A DNA stretch of 64,000 nucleotides, from NCBI RefSeq assembly GCF_008831285.2, contig NC_045139.1, positions 31,591,706 through 31,655,705 on the forward strand. The letters are read 5' to 3'. Under the pieces are notes generated by a model that was given only the letters and a program-made list of their open reading frames with translations, did no database searches and was not told the DNA's origin. This document shows, piece after piece, positions 22,551 to 34,793 of the stretch. This DNA is from Nymphaea colorata (taxonomy: Eukaryota; Streptophyta; Magnoliopsida; Nymphaeales; Nymphaeaceae). Position numbers and translations under genes: made by a program. Within the stretch, counting starts at the first letter, position 1; the number at the start of each line of letters is the position of its first letter.

Positions 22551-24818
22551 CACTTCATGACAATTTGGTGAGAACATTGACAGGTTCTAATCTTATTTAT
22601 TTTCAAATTATTTTTAAATTTTAAACAAAGAAAATAAAATTAGTAATGAGTGTCGATACGTATAAGAATATGCATCATTCAATGAGCCGTATTAATGAGC
22701 AAACGGATATAGAGCCAACGCCATATTTACAACATTGATCATGAGTTTTTCCAAAATCTACTTATTTTTCAAAGGGAACCCCTAAAATAATTTGTTGGTA
22801 TTTGTTCTCTAAACTTAATTTATATGCTGGTTAAAAAAAACAAAAATTGTAAAGGAAACTTATGTTAACGTTCTTTTATATTATGCATATATAGTTTGCA
22901 ACACTCAAGTTTCAAGCAAGTGATAGGATATTGCATCATACTGTCTCATGAACTTGCTCCCAAAAATGGGGTAAATTCATAACGCACTGCGGTAAGTATT
23001 TCATGAATCTGTTCCATTTCTTGGTCAAATTCATGGCACAGTAACAATAGTAACAATATGTTATTGTTGTCAAATAACCCCTTAAAAATTACTTAATTTA
23101 TTGTATTTCTAAATTTTAATGTATTATTTGCCTATGGTCAACCTCGCATCAGACAACATATTAATAAAAGATTAATGAGACATTAGTTTAAATTTTAAGT
23201 TAATTTTGTATAACCAATATGGGGCAACAAAGGTCAGTTCAATGGTATCCATTGCTTTTCAAGGTTTACACCACCAGACAGAAACCGAGGCTAACAACGT
23301 TGACATAAACAACATGTTCTCACTTAGAACTTAAAGTGAAGAAACTTTATACGAGCTGCTAGTTGTATAGTAGATCGTAGGAGAGTTCTCATCGGAACAA
23401 TGCATCGAAGCCTTTTGTTAAATTCCCTAATCTAAAAACATGTAACAAATTATCTATCTTCCTCTTGAGTTCAGGAGGAGTCTTTGTGACCTCGAAAAGG
23501 CTGAAAACCTTTCTCTTTCTCTCTCACCCCTAAGGTTCAGAATTCAAGACTTGAGTGAACGGCAATACATCCATCAACTAAAGTATTATGCATTCACCAT
23601 TTATTGTATATAAGAGTATCATCCATGTGAATCGAACTGACAACCATACTTTCACTGACCTGCCAACTCTAACCTGCCAACTCGACCAGTTATGCTACAC
23701 CCTTTGAGACAAAATTTTAGAAATGTTAGAGTACCTCTTTGGGGTTCATGTTGGAACATCAAAACAGAGTGCAACGTTGAGCAAGAGCTTATGCATCATC
23801 GACTAGATACTAGAACTTGGGAATTCAAGAGATATAGGATGTTGTGGGGGTTTGAGCAGCTCGGTATCGAAATTGGACAAGCTTGAAACCGGTGTAGCCT
23901 ATAGAAACCAGAATTCCAGAACAATATCATGGCTGTTCACACAGTGCATTGTTGCACCTTATTTGAACAGAACCTTTTCTTCCAAGAGATCCAGAGAAAC
24001 GGATTCTTACGTCTAGATCTTCAATGAAGATTCCAAAAGATCAGCCAATAACCATGAGCTCAGTGAGTTCCTTGGCTAAAGTATTTCTTGACAGATCTTG
24101 GTTTCGGGCTTTCAGCTGTCTTCAGTAATATTGTGACAATCAATAACTTTACAAAGTTGTCAACCGGACTTTCATGAAGGAATGCAACATACAACTTGAT
24201 TGCTGTCTTATTTTAGAGAAAATCACACAAGTATCATTGATCATTGCTAAATTCTTCCTAGGCAGATATCAAGTAGCTTTTTACCAAACCTCTTGGGGAT
24301 AATCAGTTCCATTTTCTTACTTGCAAGATGCCTTTCATGAATGAACACAAAACAGAACTCGATTGTCAGTCTAATTTGAGGGCAGACAGCACAAGTATTA
24401 CTGAAAAATTCAACCTAAGCAGACACTAAGTAGATACTTTACTAAAGCTCTTGGGTATGATCAGATCCAATTTCTTAATTCCAAGCTGCCCAAGTAATTT
24501 CCATGCAGCCATCATTTGTGGCAAGGAGTGAGTTGGTGGTAGTTGCACTATAATCATGGTAAGTAGAATTGCTTCTCATCTGGGAAAGGAAAAACTGAGA
24601 TATTGAGGGGTTTTTCTAAAATTGACATACAGAACCATGGAGACAAATGAAATTACCATTTATTATCGATTTGGTAAGTAAATTTTTTTGTGATCCCACC
24701 ATCTATAGGACTCACCTTCGATTTTGTACAATACATAAATGAGTAGTGTCATATTCTTTCTTCAGATCACTATGACAATGATCTTTGAGATGGATAACGT
24801 TCCTCTGACAATCAAATC
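22551..24818. other. Gene-less stretch downstream of the Nudix gene
   Basis: It contains a MITE-like element at about 22,935-23,095 (CTCATGAACTTGCTCC facing motifs of the same family) and a SINE-like copy on the minus strand at about 23,612-23,712. From about 24,000 to 24,818 the sequence is unremarkable and may include the 3' UTR of the Nudix gene, transcribed toward lower coordinates. No gene is seen. Confidence 0.4.
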
Positions 24819-27800
24819 CTATAGCCTAAATCCCGGATGCCTTTTGAAGACAAAGGATGCAACTTGAATTAATATTCTAGCAGTTAAACCCCATACAATG
24901 AACTCACCCTGTTCAGATTTGAAATTAAAGTAATGAATCTTGATCTTCGTTCCCATCCATTCTTTCTCCTCCCACCTCCTGTTCTCATCCTGCAAAAACA
25001 GTCTTTGCCATAACCAATTCCCTGACTCGATAAATTTAATGTTATGTTTCTTGTGAACAGTAGAGTGAAGTAAGTTTTATCTAACAAATACCAAGATAAT
25101 TTGCAAAGACAACCAATACATCAGATTAAAATTGATAATCTAGGCTTCAGGAAAAAATGTTTATGTTAGATATATTTTTCAAGTTATACTACTATTTTGA
25201 GATGTTTTTTCTCTTCCTATTGCACCACTTCAAAGACACCTTTTCTCCGTCATCCATTATTGTGTTAGAAAAGGAAGAAGACAATATACAATTTAGTTAT
25301 TTTCTTAAACAAGATCCAGTTTAATACGTCTTTTTTTTTCTTTATGACAAGTGTCAGCCCTGTGAGCTCAGCCTTAGGAGGCACACAACATGGGAAAGCC
25401 CAGGCAAAAAATTGGCAGGGTTGAGACTTAATTTGTGGTCTTCAAGACACCCTTCACATTATGCTCCTATCACCTGCTCCTCCAGAACATACATATAATA
25501 TGTTCTGTAAAACTATTTTTGAAATCTTCTCTAACTCTATATACTGAACTTCATGATTCAAAACTTAAAAATCATCAGTTGGATTTCACCTTCTCTTATA
25601 TATACATACATGCACAGGCACACACACACACATAAAAAAAATAAATTGATGTGAGAGCTGGTTCCTAGTTTTGTATCACGATAACCAAAAATGCATAATC
25701 AAATTTTTTTTTTTAAAAGAAAAAAAAGATATCCAAAATTAGTTTATGAAATACATCCTATCTGCTATGTATGTTTGAGCTCCGTTACAAATTTCGCTTG
25801 AGATGTTCATACTTCATAGGCCTCAATCTCACAGTTTTTATGCACAAAAACAAATGAGAGTAAAAGGCATTTTTATTTTATTTTCAGAAAATATCAACAG
25901 AAACACATTCTTGTTTCCATGGATTTATCCAAATACTACCAAAGTCAACTTGTAGCAAGGGGTAGAAAAGGTATGAAATAAGACCTTGAGAAACATTTCA
26001 AGTGGCACATCGAATATGGCATCCACTTCTGTCCTGTTTGCAGAGAGTTTCAATGAATCCACATGAGAAAGCCTACCAATCACTGGAATAACAGTGATCA
26101 TATGCTGCATGTCAAGTAGAGGAGAAACCAATGTCATTGAGAGTTTCTTGTATATCTTCTTTACTTTATTAAAACTTTACAACACCAATTTAACTAGGGG
26201 AACACTGCCATAAGTTGAACCTTTCGGAGATATGATACAAATGAAATGTAAGGATTCAGCCTATCAAACTACTTAAGAAAGAAGCCCAGAGACAGATAAA
26301 GGAATACCAATTAATGAGATTTGGGATTTTTTCACCATACGGTTTCTTGATTTTTCTATCATGCTTGATTTTAACAAACAATCCCTACTGTTTCATTAAT
26401 TCTAGCAAAGGGGTTTCTAAGATTAGCAAGTATCTATCGACCCTATATAAGAGATAAGAGCAGGGAAAATGATGGTGACGCCCTCATACAAGGATCATAC
26501 TGAAAAATGAATCAAGGTAGGAATAGCTTCTCACATGAATATAATTACGAGCTTGTACAATCATCAACTATCGATCATCAAATTTAAAGACCGGTTTGCT
26601 GATTCTTGGAAATAGCAAAGTATTTTCTTAGGAAATTGTATAGTAGGAATGTTTTTTCTGTATGACTCACCATGAAACATTTTGAATAAAATACAAAACT
26701 GTTATTTAAAAAAGAAAGAAGGAAAAAAGACTGACAGAGTAAAAACTCCTTTTGTGTATATCTATGAATATTAAGATTCTCACTGTTTCTTTAGGAGGAA
26801 GATGACTTCGAAGAGTGTCATATTTAGCCCAATAATAATTGCGAGCAGATTTTTTAAAAAAGAGAAGCTGCAGGATCAATTAACATATGCAATGTCTTGG
26901 TACCTCAGGACCATTCAGACTCGATGGATTTCAAAACCGGGATTCAAATTCCAGAATCTTTGTCTGACACCTTGCCTCATACTCAGACCAAAAGTTCCAT
27001 GAGTTTGGGAGATTTGAAAGGTGCTAGATAACCACAGATAAAACCCTCCCTGTCTGACCTTAAAAAAGGACTTTCAGCATGCAAACTAAAGAGAGTTGAG
27101 CCTAAATATGACTGAAATCAGACTGCAGATATATCTCTCCTAATTGGCTGCCAGAGCGATTGACAAAACTTGGATTTTGATGTGGAGCAGCTTCCACGTC
27201 AAGAAGTCCCTGCAACATCAGATATGAGACTCTTAAATGCACCCTTTCTGAATTTCAGAGGAGATCAGACATGCAGATTGAGGTATGGTGCAGAGAATGA
27301 TAAGTCGCTTACTCAATCAAGCAACCTGAGGCCCTTGAAGCTTAGGTCATCAATGCTATTGTCAAAGGATCAGTCAATTGAATTGTCTTGCTGATAAGTG
27401 ATAATACTATATAAAATTTTAAAAAATTAAGATTCTAAAACACACTGAGTGCATTGCACATCTATATTTCTACTTCATACTAAAAGTGCAAGAAGCAAAC
27501 ATCATTTTCTACCCTGTTATGGTTGAGATTACAAGTTACCGCAAGTATCTGTTCAATGATCAAACTCTATGTTGTCAAAAGCTCATCCAGGGTCCCTAAA
27601 CTCTATGGCTAGTTTGGTTGCTCAAACTAAGTGGCCAAGGGTGACCGGAATAGCTAGTGCACCTGGGCCTCAATTTGCTTAGGCATGTCTAAGACTCTAA
27701 CCATGTTCACATGTGGGCATGAGGACACAAGGTAAGATTGCAAGTTTGAAACCCCATTTCTCCTCTTTCTTTTTCGCTTGCCAACACCACCACCACCACC

Positions 27801-29657
27801 CACATCCGCCACACCCCCCCACCCACCCACCTACCCCCACCTTTTCTGTTTTCTTTTCTTTGTTCAAACTTCAACCTCTATTGATTTTAATTCATGTTTT
27901 ACACCATCCTTCTCGTCACATTCTTTCTTCTTTTTTTATCTGTTCTGGTTTTCCCTTTTTGTTTCTTTTTCTTTTTCTGCTACAGCTGCACATTTCCTTC
28001 TCCGCATGTCACCTTTTAATTAGTGACCTGGTATTTTTGTTAGATACTGCACTTTTGTAGCTACTATTATGGATGTTTGCTAATTTATAGCATACTTGGC
28101 AGATTTACCATTGGGTATTCGAAAAGCTGTTAGTGATTTGTCACTTAATTGCACACTTGTCATTTATTTTAGCATTGATCATTTACCCTATGGAGTTATC
28201 AATTATGGAATACAGGTAATTTTTTCTGCTATACGCATTTTCTTTGAGGTTGCTGATTGCTCTAGTATGTGCCAAGTTCCTAGGTCGCTTTTTTTAAGTT
28301 GTGGATTTAGTACATTGCCTTTTACAGGCATGTTATAGATACAAAACATGTACATTATGATCACTATTCAAAAATACATGCTAGTTAATGATTTTATCTT
28401 TGGGTTATATTTTCTTTTCTTTTCTTTTATTTTCTTTCGGATCCCCCCTTAGAGCTTCCTAGGCACTATTATTCCCAAGGAAGATGTTCCATAGGATGAA
28501 AAATAATCAGGAAGAATATTTTCCTATGCATGGCAGGTTAAACGTTTCGATTAAAAAAGTCAGAAAACTTTGCTGGAACAAAAAGTAAAAGGGAAAACTG
28601 CACAAGGTGCTTTGTAGAAGAGACTCATGCATGTAAAAAGGAAATAATCTCCTAATGAACTTCTAATCTGGCCTGCAGAAGGTAAAAAAACCAATACCTT
28701 TCATACGTGTGGAGAAATCAATTTTCCCCACTGTCATTAAGAATGATGAATTGGAAACGTTAGCAGAAATTTCAGACTTGTGATCAATGGATGCAAATTA
28801 AATGCGATGCAAGAATTTGGCAACCGCAATCTGAATCACATTGGTAGGATGAATTCGAATCGCGTTGAAGTTTTTCGACACCTGTCGAATGAATCAAAAT
28901 CACGTTGTCTAGAAAGCAAAGACGATGAAATCAATGCCGTAGTTTCATATTATATCAGATGCAAGCAATGTGCAATTAGTATAGAGAGTAAGAGGAGAAA
29001 GTTGCGATCAAACAAAGGAAAATGTAGAAGAGAAAAGAACAAAACCTTTGACAAAAACGGTTCGAGGATGGCGGAGACAGTAACCAAGGAAGGGTCCAAT
29101 CCAATCTCTTCTTTTGCTTCCCTCAGGGCCGTTTCTGTATCATCTGCGTCACCTTCCTCCGCTTTGCCTCCTGGCAGTGACACTTCTCCTGCAGTCTGCC
29201 CATTTCAGAGAGACACAGAGAGAGATATAAAGAGAAAGAGGGAGAGAGACTCACCAGAATGGGACGACAGGTTTGAGGATCTCTTTGTCAGGATCACACG
29301 AAGGTCTCCGGCGTCGTCCTCGAACACGAGCACCAAAACGGCCGCCCTCTTCTTAAGGAGGGAGGTATTGTTGTTGCTGTTCTTGGAGGAAGATTCAGGG
29401 GAGGTACCGATCGAATGCATCTGCCAAGGCAATCGTCCGACTGTCATTTCCTCTCCTTCTTCTATCCCTGCCATTGCTTCTGGATCTCCGTTTCCGTTCG
29501 ATGGATTCTGTGCAGTTAGCCGTCTGTAGGAACAGAGCCCACATCCGAGTGGCGACTCTCTAATCCCCTTGTCTATGAGGTACACTCTTGCAGGGTACCC
29601 AAAAGAGGAAGCGGCCATTAAAGCCCTCCTGGCCCATACCGATGACGATGATGTCAT
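24819..29657 (-). CDS. Nudix hydrolase, CoA-diphosphatase type (NUDT15/22-like)
   Basis: Four exons read on the minus strand: 29657-29255, 29188-29046, 26104-25985 and 24989-24819. All introns are GT-AG; the second is 2.9 kb. The product is 278 residues from the first in-frame ATG (29657). The N-terminus (MTSSSSVWARRALMAASSFG) is Ser/Arg-rich like a mitochondrial transit peptide; a cytosolic form of 217 residues could start at 29474. The core has KRAAVLVLVFEDD, LTKRSSNLSSHSGEVSLPGG (the CoA-type signature) and the Nudix helix ALREAKEEIGLD, then VIPVIGRL, EVDAIFDVPLEMFLK, ENRRWEEKEWMG and VWGLTA. Family members hydrolyse CoA and its derivatives to 3',5'-ADP and phosphopantetheine; catalytic Glu residues of REAxEEIG are present. 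Oddities: GLTARILI replaces the usual GLTAGILI, and the C-terminus stops soon after KRHPGF. Exon 2's donor (AAG/GTTTTG) is weak. Confidence 0.85.
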
Positions 29658-30214
29658 TAGGCTCCGTTCTATGCTGTACCACAAGAACAATAAGATGGTT
29701 GGAGGAAACTCACTCACCTTCTTTAGATTAGGAGAAGGAAGAAAGCCAATTCGATGAGGAAGAAGAGGTTTGCCAGACGGGAACTGTCGTCGTCTCCAAG
29801 ATTAACATTGACGATTCAAACGGCAGACAGACGTTGCTTTTTTTCAAGTCTAATTTAATCGGATTTGCACTCGGGTCCGATTTTTTTTTTTAACTGAATC
29901 CCAATTCAAGTAACTTAAAATCCTAGTTATTTCCATCCCTATAAAACAGCTTAAGTTACTCGCGATGCAAAATATAATCAAAACCATTATTTGCTTGTCA
30001 AGGTAATATAATAATACCATTAGTACATTCATTTAACTATGAGAATATAATATTTCTTTACAGACCCCAGTTCCAATCAAGAAGTGCGAACGCAAATCCA
30101 AGTAATAGTTGGATCCTACTTCAGTAGACCAATTCAAATGAATCTAGAACCTGTTGAAGTTTCAGGTGACTCCTTCACATTGACACCTTTAGATCATATG
30201 TTTGATTGCCTTAG
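29658..30214. other. Upstream region of the Nudix gene
   Basis: Read on the minus strand, about 29,658-29,830 is likely the leader and proximal promoter. It includes a GAAG/GTGAGTGAG donor-like site near 29,718 and a GGTACAG acceptor-like site near 29,675, so a tiny leader intron is possible. No clear TATA box is visible. The rest, to 30,214, is AT-rich with no feature. Confidence 0.35.
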
Positions 30215-31192
30215 GCCTGTTTGAATACATGGAACTTTACTCAGTTTACTGCAGTGCTGAAACTTGAGTTCAAATGCAGTGTAAAGTTCCGATTACTAAT
30301 AAATAGGGAACTTCATGTAGTGTTTGATGGTCAGAAATTTTTAGAAAATAAAATTCAAATTTTCAGAATATTTTTGGTTTATTAAAAGCGTTTTTTTTTT
30401 TACCGTTAAAGTTGAAAACGGAAATTTATTTTTGGAAAAATGTTTCCATCAGGAGAAGTGAACCATTTTTCCGGAAATTTTTTTTTACCCGTTGGGGCAA
30501 GCTCGCGTCATCCTCAACGTTTCATCGGTCATCATCCTGCTCTTGCGTTTTCCTCCTTCCCCCATTCCCTGTCCCCTCCCATCACAGAGACCGTCTCTCC
30601 TCCGCTGGATGGCCGTAATCTTCCAGCCGCCCGCCGGTCAGCCCTCTGCCGCTCTTATCTCTCACTCTCTCTTTCTCTCACGCTCTCTCCTGCTGCCGCT
30701 GTGTTTTCCTCCTCCTTCTTCTTCCTCCTCTTCCTCTCCAAAGGGTTTCAGAGCAACCCACCGTTTCCACCATTTCCATCGATTCTTCCTCCCTCGCCAT
30801 CAAACAATGAAATTTTGTTTCCAGCAAAATAATTTGAAGTTAACAAACACAATGTGGTTTTGAAAAGATGGAATTTTATTTCTCATTCACCAATTTCAAA
30901 AATAAATTTCTGAAAATTTTTTTCTAAAAACATATATTCAACCATCAAATGCTACCTTAGTGTTGGGAGTCTTGGAGCCATTATGAAACTTTAGTACCAG
31001 AACAGGTAGAACTTTAATGCTAAGAAAAAGTTTTTGTCTGTTAACTTCTCAATGCCTGAAAAAAAAGTTCCATGAATTCAAACAAATGGGGTCAATGAAA
31101 TGTGGAACAAATATTCCTTAAAAAAAAGTAGGGGATACAAAATACTCTACAATTTGAAGCCCAAGTATTTAGTTCCATGTATTCAAACGGGC
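30215..31192. mobile_element. Nested terminal-inverted-repeat element with GC-rich cargo
   Basis: Outer ends 30215-30236 and 31171-31192 are inverted repeats matching at 21 of 22 bases (GTTTGAATACATGGAACT). An inner pair, 30317-30331 and 30941-30955 (GTTTGATGG-type), matches at 13 of 15, and similarity continues inward for about 40 bases. Between the inner ends lies a GC- and CT-rich block, about 30,487-30,800, unlike its surroundings and resembling the leader and first exon of a plant gene. No target-site duplication was found by eye. Confidence 0.55.
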
Positions 31193-32535
31193 GTATGTTG
31201 GAGAGATCTCTTATGCACCATGTAGCACCCATTCAAATCCAAATAAAAAATTAAAACTTTTGAAATTTAATTTGTTCAGAAGCCAATTATGGCTTTAACG
31301 GTACTTTTCTCATACTTGCATGCTGGGCCAGCACATTCTCTAAACAAAACCAACAAAGTTGCAGAACTTTTAGCATCAATAATTAACTGGTTCTGCTTCA
31401 TGTGAGAAGTACCGTGCTTTAGCCAATCAAAGGATGAAATTATAGAGCTTTATATGATGATGGCAGAGAGAGAATCAACTACTTGTAAAGAGATGAAGGA
31501 GTTTGGGCAATATCATCTGCAAAACTGCATAAGAAGCAAAAAAAAAAAAAAAAAAGATTACGGCTCAGTGCGCTTACAAGTCCATTTTTAAAGAGTAAAG
31601 AAAGTTGGAAATACCATTTTAAATCAACCTTGTTGCCCTTCATGATATGGCAACCCGAAATATTTCATTTTGGCAATATTCCTCTTCATTTTTTAATTTG
31701 GGATTTTGGAGGCAGATAAGTAAAGCATAAATTTGATATAGGAGCAGGACTAGAGGTCTAACCCAACTCATCATAATCAAATCTGAATTTGTTTACAAAA
31801 ACTTGGTCTAAGTTCAAGTCCGAGATTGAATGTTTTTTTGAATTGAATCTGGTAGAGGCTGGATCTAACCCAAATTCCAACCATGTCCATCCCCATTTTC
31901 ACCATTCATTTTTTATTATTATTATTATCTTCTAAACGAAATTTTACCTCTTGTGCCCAATCCATGCCTACAAGCCCTTTTCAAAGCCTTTCGAACAATA
32001 AAAAACCAAACGGGGGATTGGGTGGAATTGTGATTTCAAATTCTAATTCTTTTCAATTCCATGTGCATTCCAAACACATATAAAGAAGGAAATATTTTCC
32101 CATCTCTCTCCCTTCACTTGAAAATCCTTCCATCGTCTCTGTGGGCTCGAAGCAGGCAGCCATTAAGTTCATTGTCATTATGATTTCGTAACCAAGTAGT
32201 CTCTCCTCCTTGATATACCAAAACAAAAGAGTGAATATCATTTTGTGAAGATCATTCCATTCCACTTTTGGTCAGGGGCTCAGAAGAAAGGCTAGCTATA
32301 TGCTTAACACATGCAAGTAGAATGTTGTTTTCGGGGAGCTGACCCATCATCTGAGCAAGCAGCACCCGTAACACTGTCTTATCAAATGAACTAATCAAAA
32401 CGGAAGATAAGCACACTCGCTTCGCATTGGTTTCCCTTGAGTCATGGCATTTTCAAGCCTTCACTATATTATGCTCTGAAATTTGACAGAAGCTACTAGC
32501 CATGTTTCTGAACCTGCACCAGCCAAGTACTTTCC
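31193..32535. other. Gene-less stretch
   Basis: It holds a poly-A run at about 31,539-31,555 and a short (TTA)n near 31,917. Otherwise unique-looking AT-rich sequence with no gene. Confidence 0.35.
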
Positions 32536-32840
32536 TGTAGTGTTGTTAACACCTGTGCACATCAGCCCATGTTGTGTTGGGTTGTGGCCATATGTCTGAC
32601 CTACAAACTTATAAAGTATGAGAGGGTCCACTCATGTGTTATGTTAATTAGTTATAACCTTTTTATATCTAAAACTGAAAGGGTTGTAACTCACTTGCTT
32701 TGTAACTGCCCAGTTAGGCATACGGGGAATTCAAGGAAGCTTATTTTATAAGCCCAGCATCCATTTTGTATGAGTAGAATTTTCAGAGGGCTCCTTGAAG
32801 CAAACCCATAAATTCTCAAACTCGCCATTTTTGCTTTCTT

Positions 32841-32876
<36 letters not shown>

Positions 32877-32968
32877 TTTCTATCACTTTGTTAAGTTGCT
32901 TGTTGCAAGCTCAAAGTTCCAAGTTAATTCTGCATTATCATCCTCGATGAAACCATAAAACTCCATCA
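32536..32968 (+). mobile_element. Possible solo LTR
   Basis: The block starts TGTAGTGTTGTTAACA and ends CATCA. It carries a TATA-like CTTATAAAGTATGAGAGGG near 32,610, a poly(A)-like region, and a (TC)n tract at about 32,844-32,875. It is followed by TATTGGTACTCA, which is weakly like a primer-binding site. No matching second LTR or internal coding region was found, and no target-site duplication is clear. Alternatively it is ordinary intergenic DNA. Confidence 0.3.
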
Positions 32969-33247
32969 TATTGGTACTCACTTTTTTATAGATTCAGGAA
33001 TTTTGTTTCGGTTGCAAATTGTTATCCTGCATTTGAAATTGTTTCCATGCATCTCAAGCCATGGCTTTTGGCTAGTGAGCTGCCTTGGGATTCTCTATCG
33101 GTGTGTTTAGAGTCTACCCTTTCTTTGTTACTATAAATTTCACGTGTTCACTCATTCTGGGTGAGGAGGAGGAAGAGATTTGAGATTTCATCCTACCACT
33201 TAGAGGAGAGCCGAACCTTCCACTCAACCCCTCGTATACTTAGGGTA

Positions 33248-34793
33248 GATGGCCTGCTTTTGGTGTTTTAAGATGTTGCACCCTCTTCACTTCAATTTGC
33301 ACATTGGTGGCTCCTCATTTGCAGCATAGAAAGTTGACGCATCGAAGATTTTTGATTGATGGGCACACTCTTCCAGAAAAATTTAATGGTTGAGACATAC
33401 CACTTTGTAAATAAGTGTGAAGCTATGGAAAACAAATATAGATGGCCTACTTTTGGTGCTTTAAGATGCCGCACCCGATGCACTTCAACTTGCACATCAG
33501 TGGCTCCTCATTTGCAGCACAGTAAATTGACGCTCCGAAGATTTCTGGTTGACGGGCACACCCTTCCAAAGAAATTTAATGGTTGAGGCATACCACTTTA
33601 TAAATAAGTGTGTAGCTATGGAAAACAAATATAGATAGTCTGCTTCCAGTGCTTTAGGATGTCGTATCTGATGCACTTCAACTTGCACATCAGTGACTCC
33701 TCATTTGCAGCATAGAAAATTGACGCTCTGAAGATTTATGGTTGACGGGCACACCCTTCCAAAGAAATTTAATGGTTGAGGCATACCACTTTGTAAATAA
33801 GTGTGTAGCTATGAAAAACAAATATGGATGACCTACTTTTGGTGTTTTAGGATGTCGTAGCCGATGCACTTCAACTTACACATCAGTGGCTTCTCATTTG
33901 CAACATAAAAAATTTGGAGCTCTGGAGATTTCTGGTTGACGGGCACACCCTTCCAAAGAAATTTAATAGTTGAGACATACCACTTTGGTAAAAAAGTGTG
34001 TAGCTATGGAAAATAAATATGAATGGCCTACTTTTGGTGTTTTATGATGTCGTACTCAATGCATTTCAACTTGCACATCAGTGGCTTCTCATTTGCAACA
34101 TAGAAAATTGATGCTCTGGAGATTTCTAGTTGACGGGCACACCCTTCCAAAGAAATTTAATGGTTGAGGCATACCACTTTGTAAATAAGTGTGTAGCTAT
34201 GGAAAACAAATATGGATGGCCTACGTTTGATGTTTTAAGATACTGTACCCACTGCACTCCAATTGCACATCGGTGGCTCCTCATTTGTAGCACAGAAAAT
34301 TGAAGCTCTTCAGATTTTTGGTTGACAGGCACACCCTTCCAAAGAAATTTAGTGGTTGAAGTATACCACTTTGTAAATAAGAGTGTAGCTATGGAAGACA
34401 AATGTGGATGGCCTACTTTTGGTGTTTTAGAATGTCATACCCAATGCACTTCAACTTGCATATCAGTGGCTCCTTATTTGCAGCATAAAAAATTGAAGCT
34501 CTGGAGATTTCTGATGGACGGGCACACCCTTCAAAAGAAATTGAATGGTTGAAGCATATCACTTTGTAAATAAGCGTGTAGCTATGAAAAACAAATATGG
34601 ATGGCCTACTTTTGGTGTTTTAGGAGGTCGTACCTGATGCACTTCAACTTGCACATCAGTGGCTCCTCATTTGCAGCATAGAAAATTGATGCTCCAGAGA
34701 TTTCTGGTTGATGGGCACACCCTTCCAAAGAAATTTAATGGTTGACGCATACCACTTTGTAAATAAGTGTGTAGCTATGGAAAACAAATATGT
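33248..34793. repeat. Tandem array of eight 193-bp monomers
   Basis: Monomers begin at about 33248, 33441, 33634, 33827, 34021, 34215, 34407 and 34600, giving spacings of 192-194 bases. Each starts near GATGGCCTACTTTTGGTG and carries CACTTCAACTTGCACATCAG, GACGGGCACACCCTTCC and CACTTTGTAAATAAGTGTG. 193 is not a multiple of three, so the open frames across it are by-products. Single diverged relatives of the monomer occur at about 7640-7760, 40,010-40,075, 44,870-44,970 and 48,480-48,550. Confidence 0.85.

Noticed and set aside
27713-28060. Pro/His/Phe-rich open frame
   Set aside because: Driven by a CCA/CCCA repeat and T-rich sequence inside intron 2 of the Nudix gene.
33292-34552. Open frames across the 193-bp array
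   Set aside because: The repeat length is not a multiple of three, so they are by-products of a non-coding repeat.
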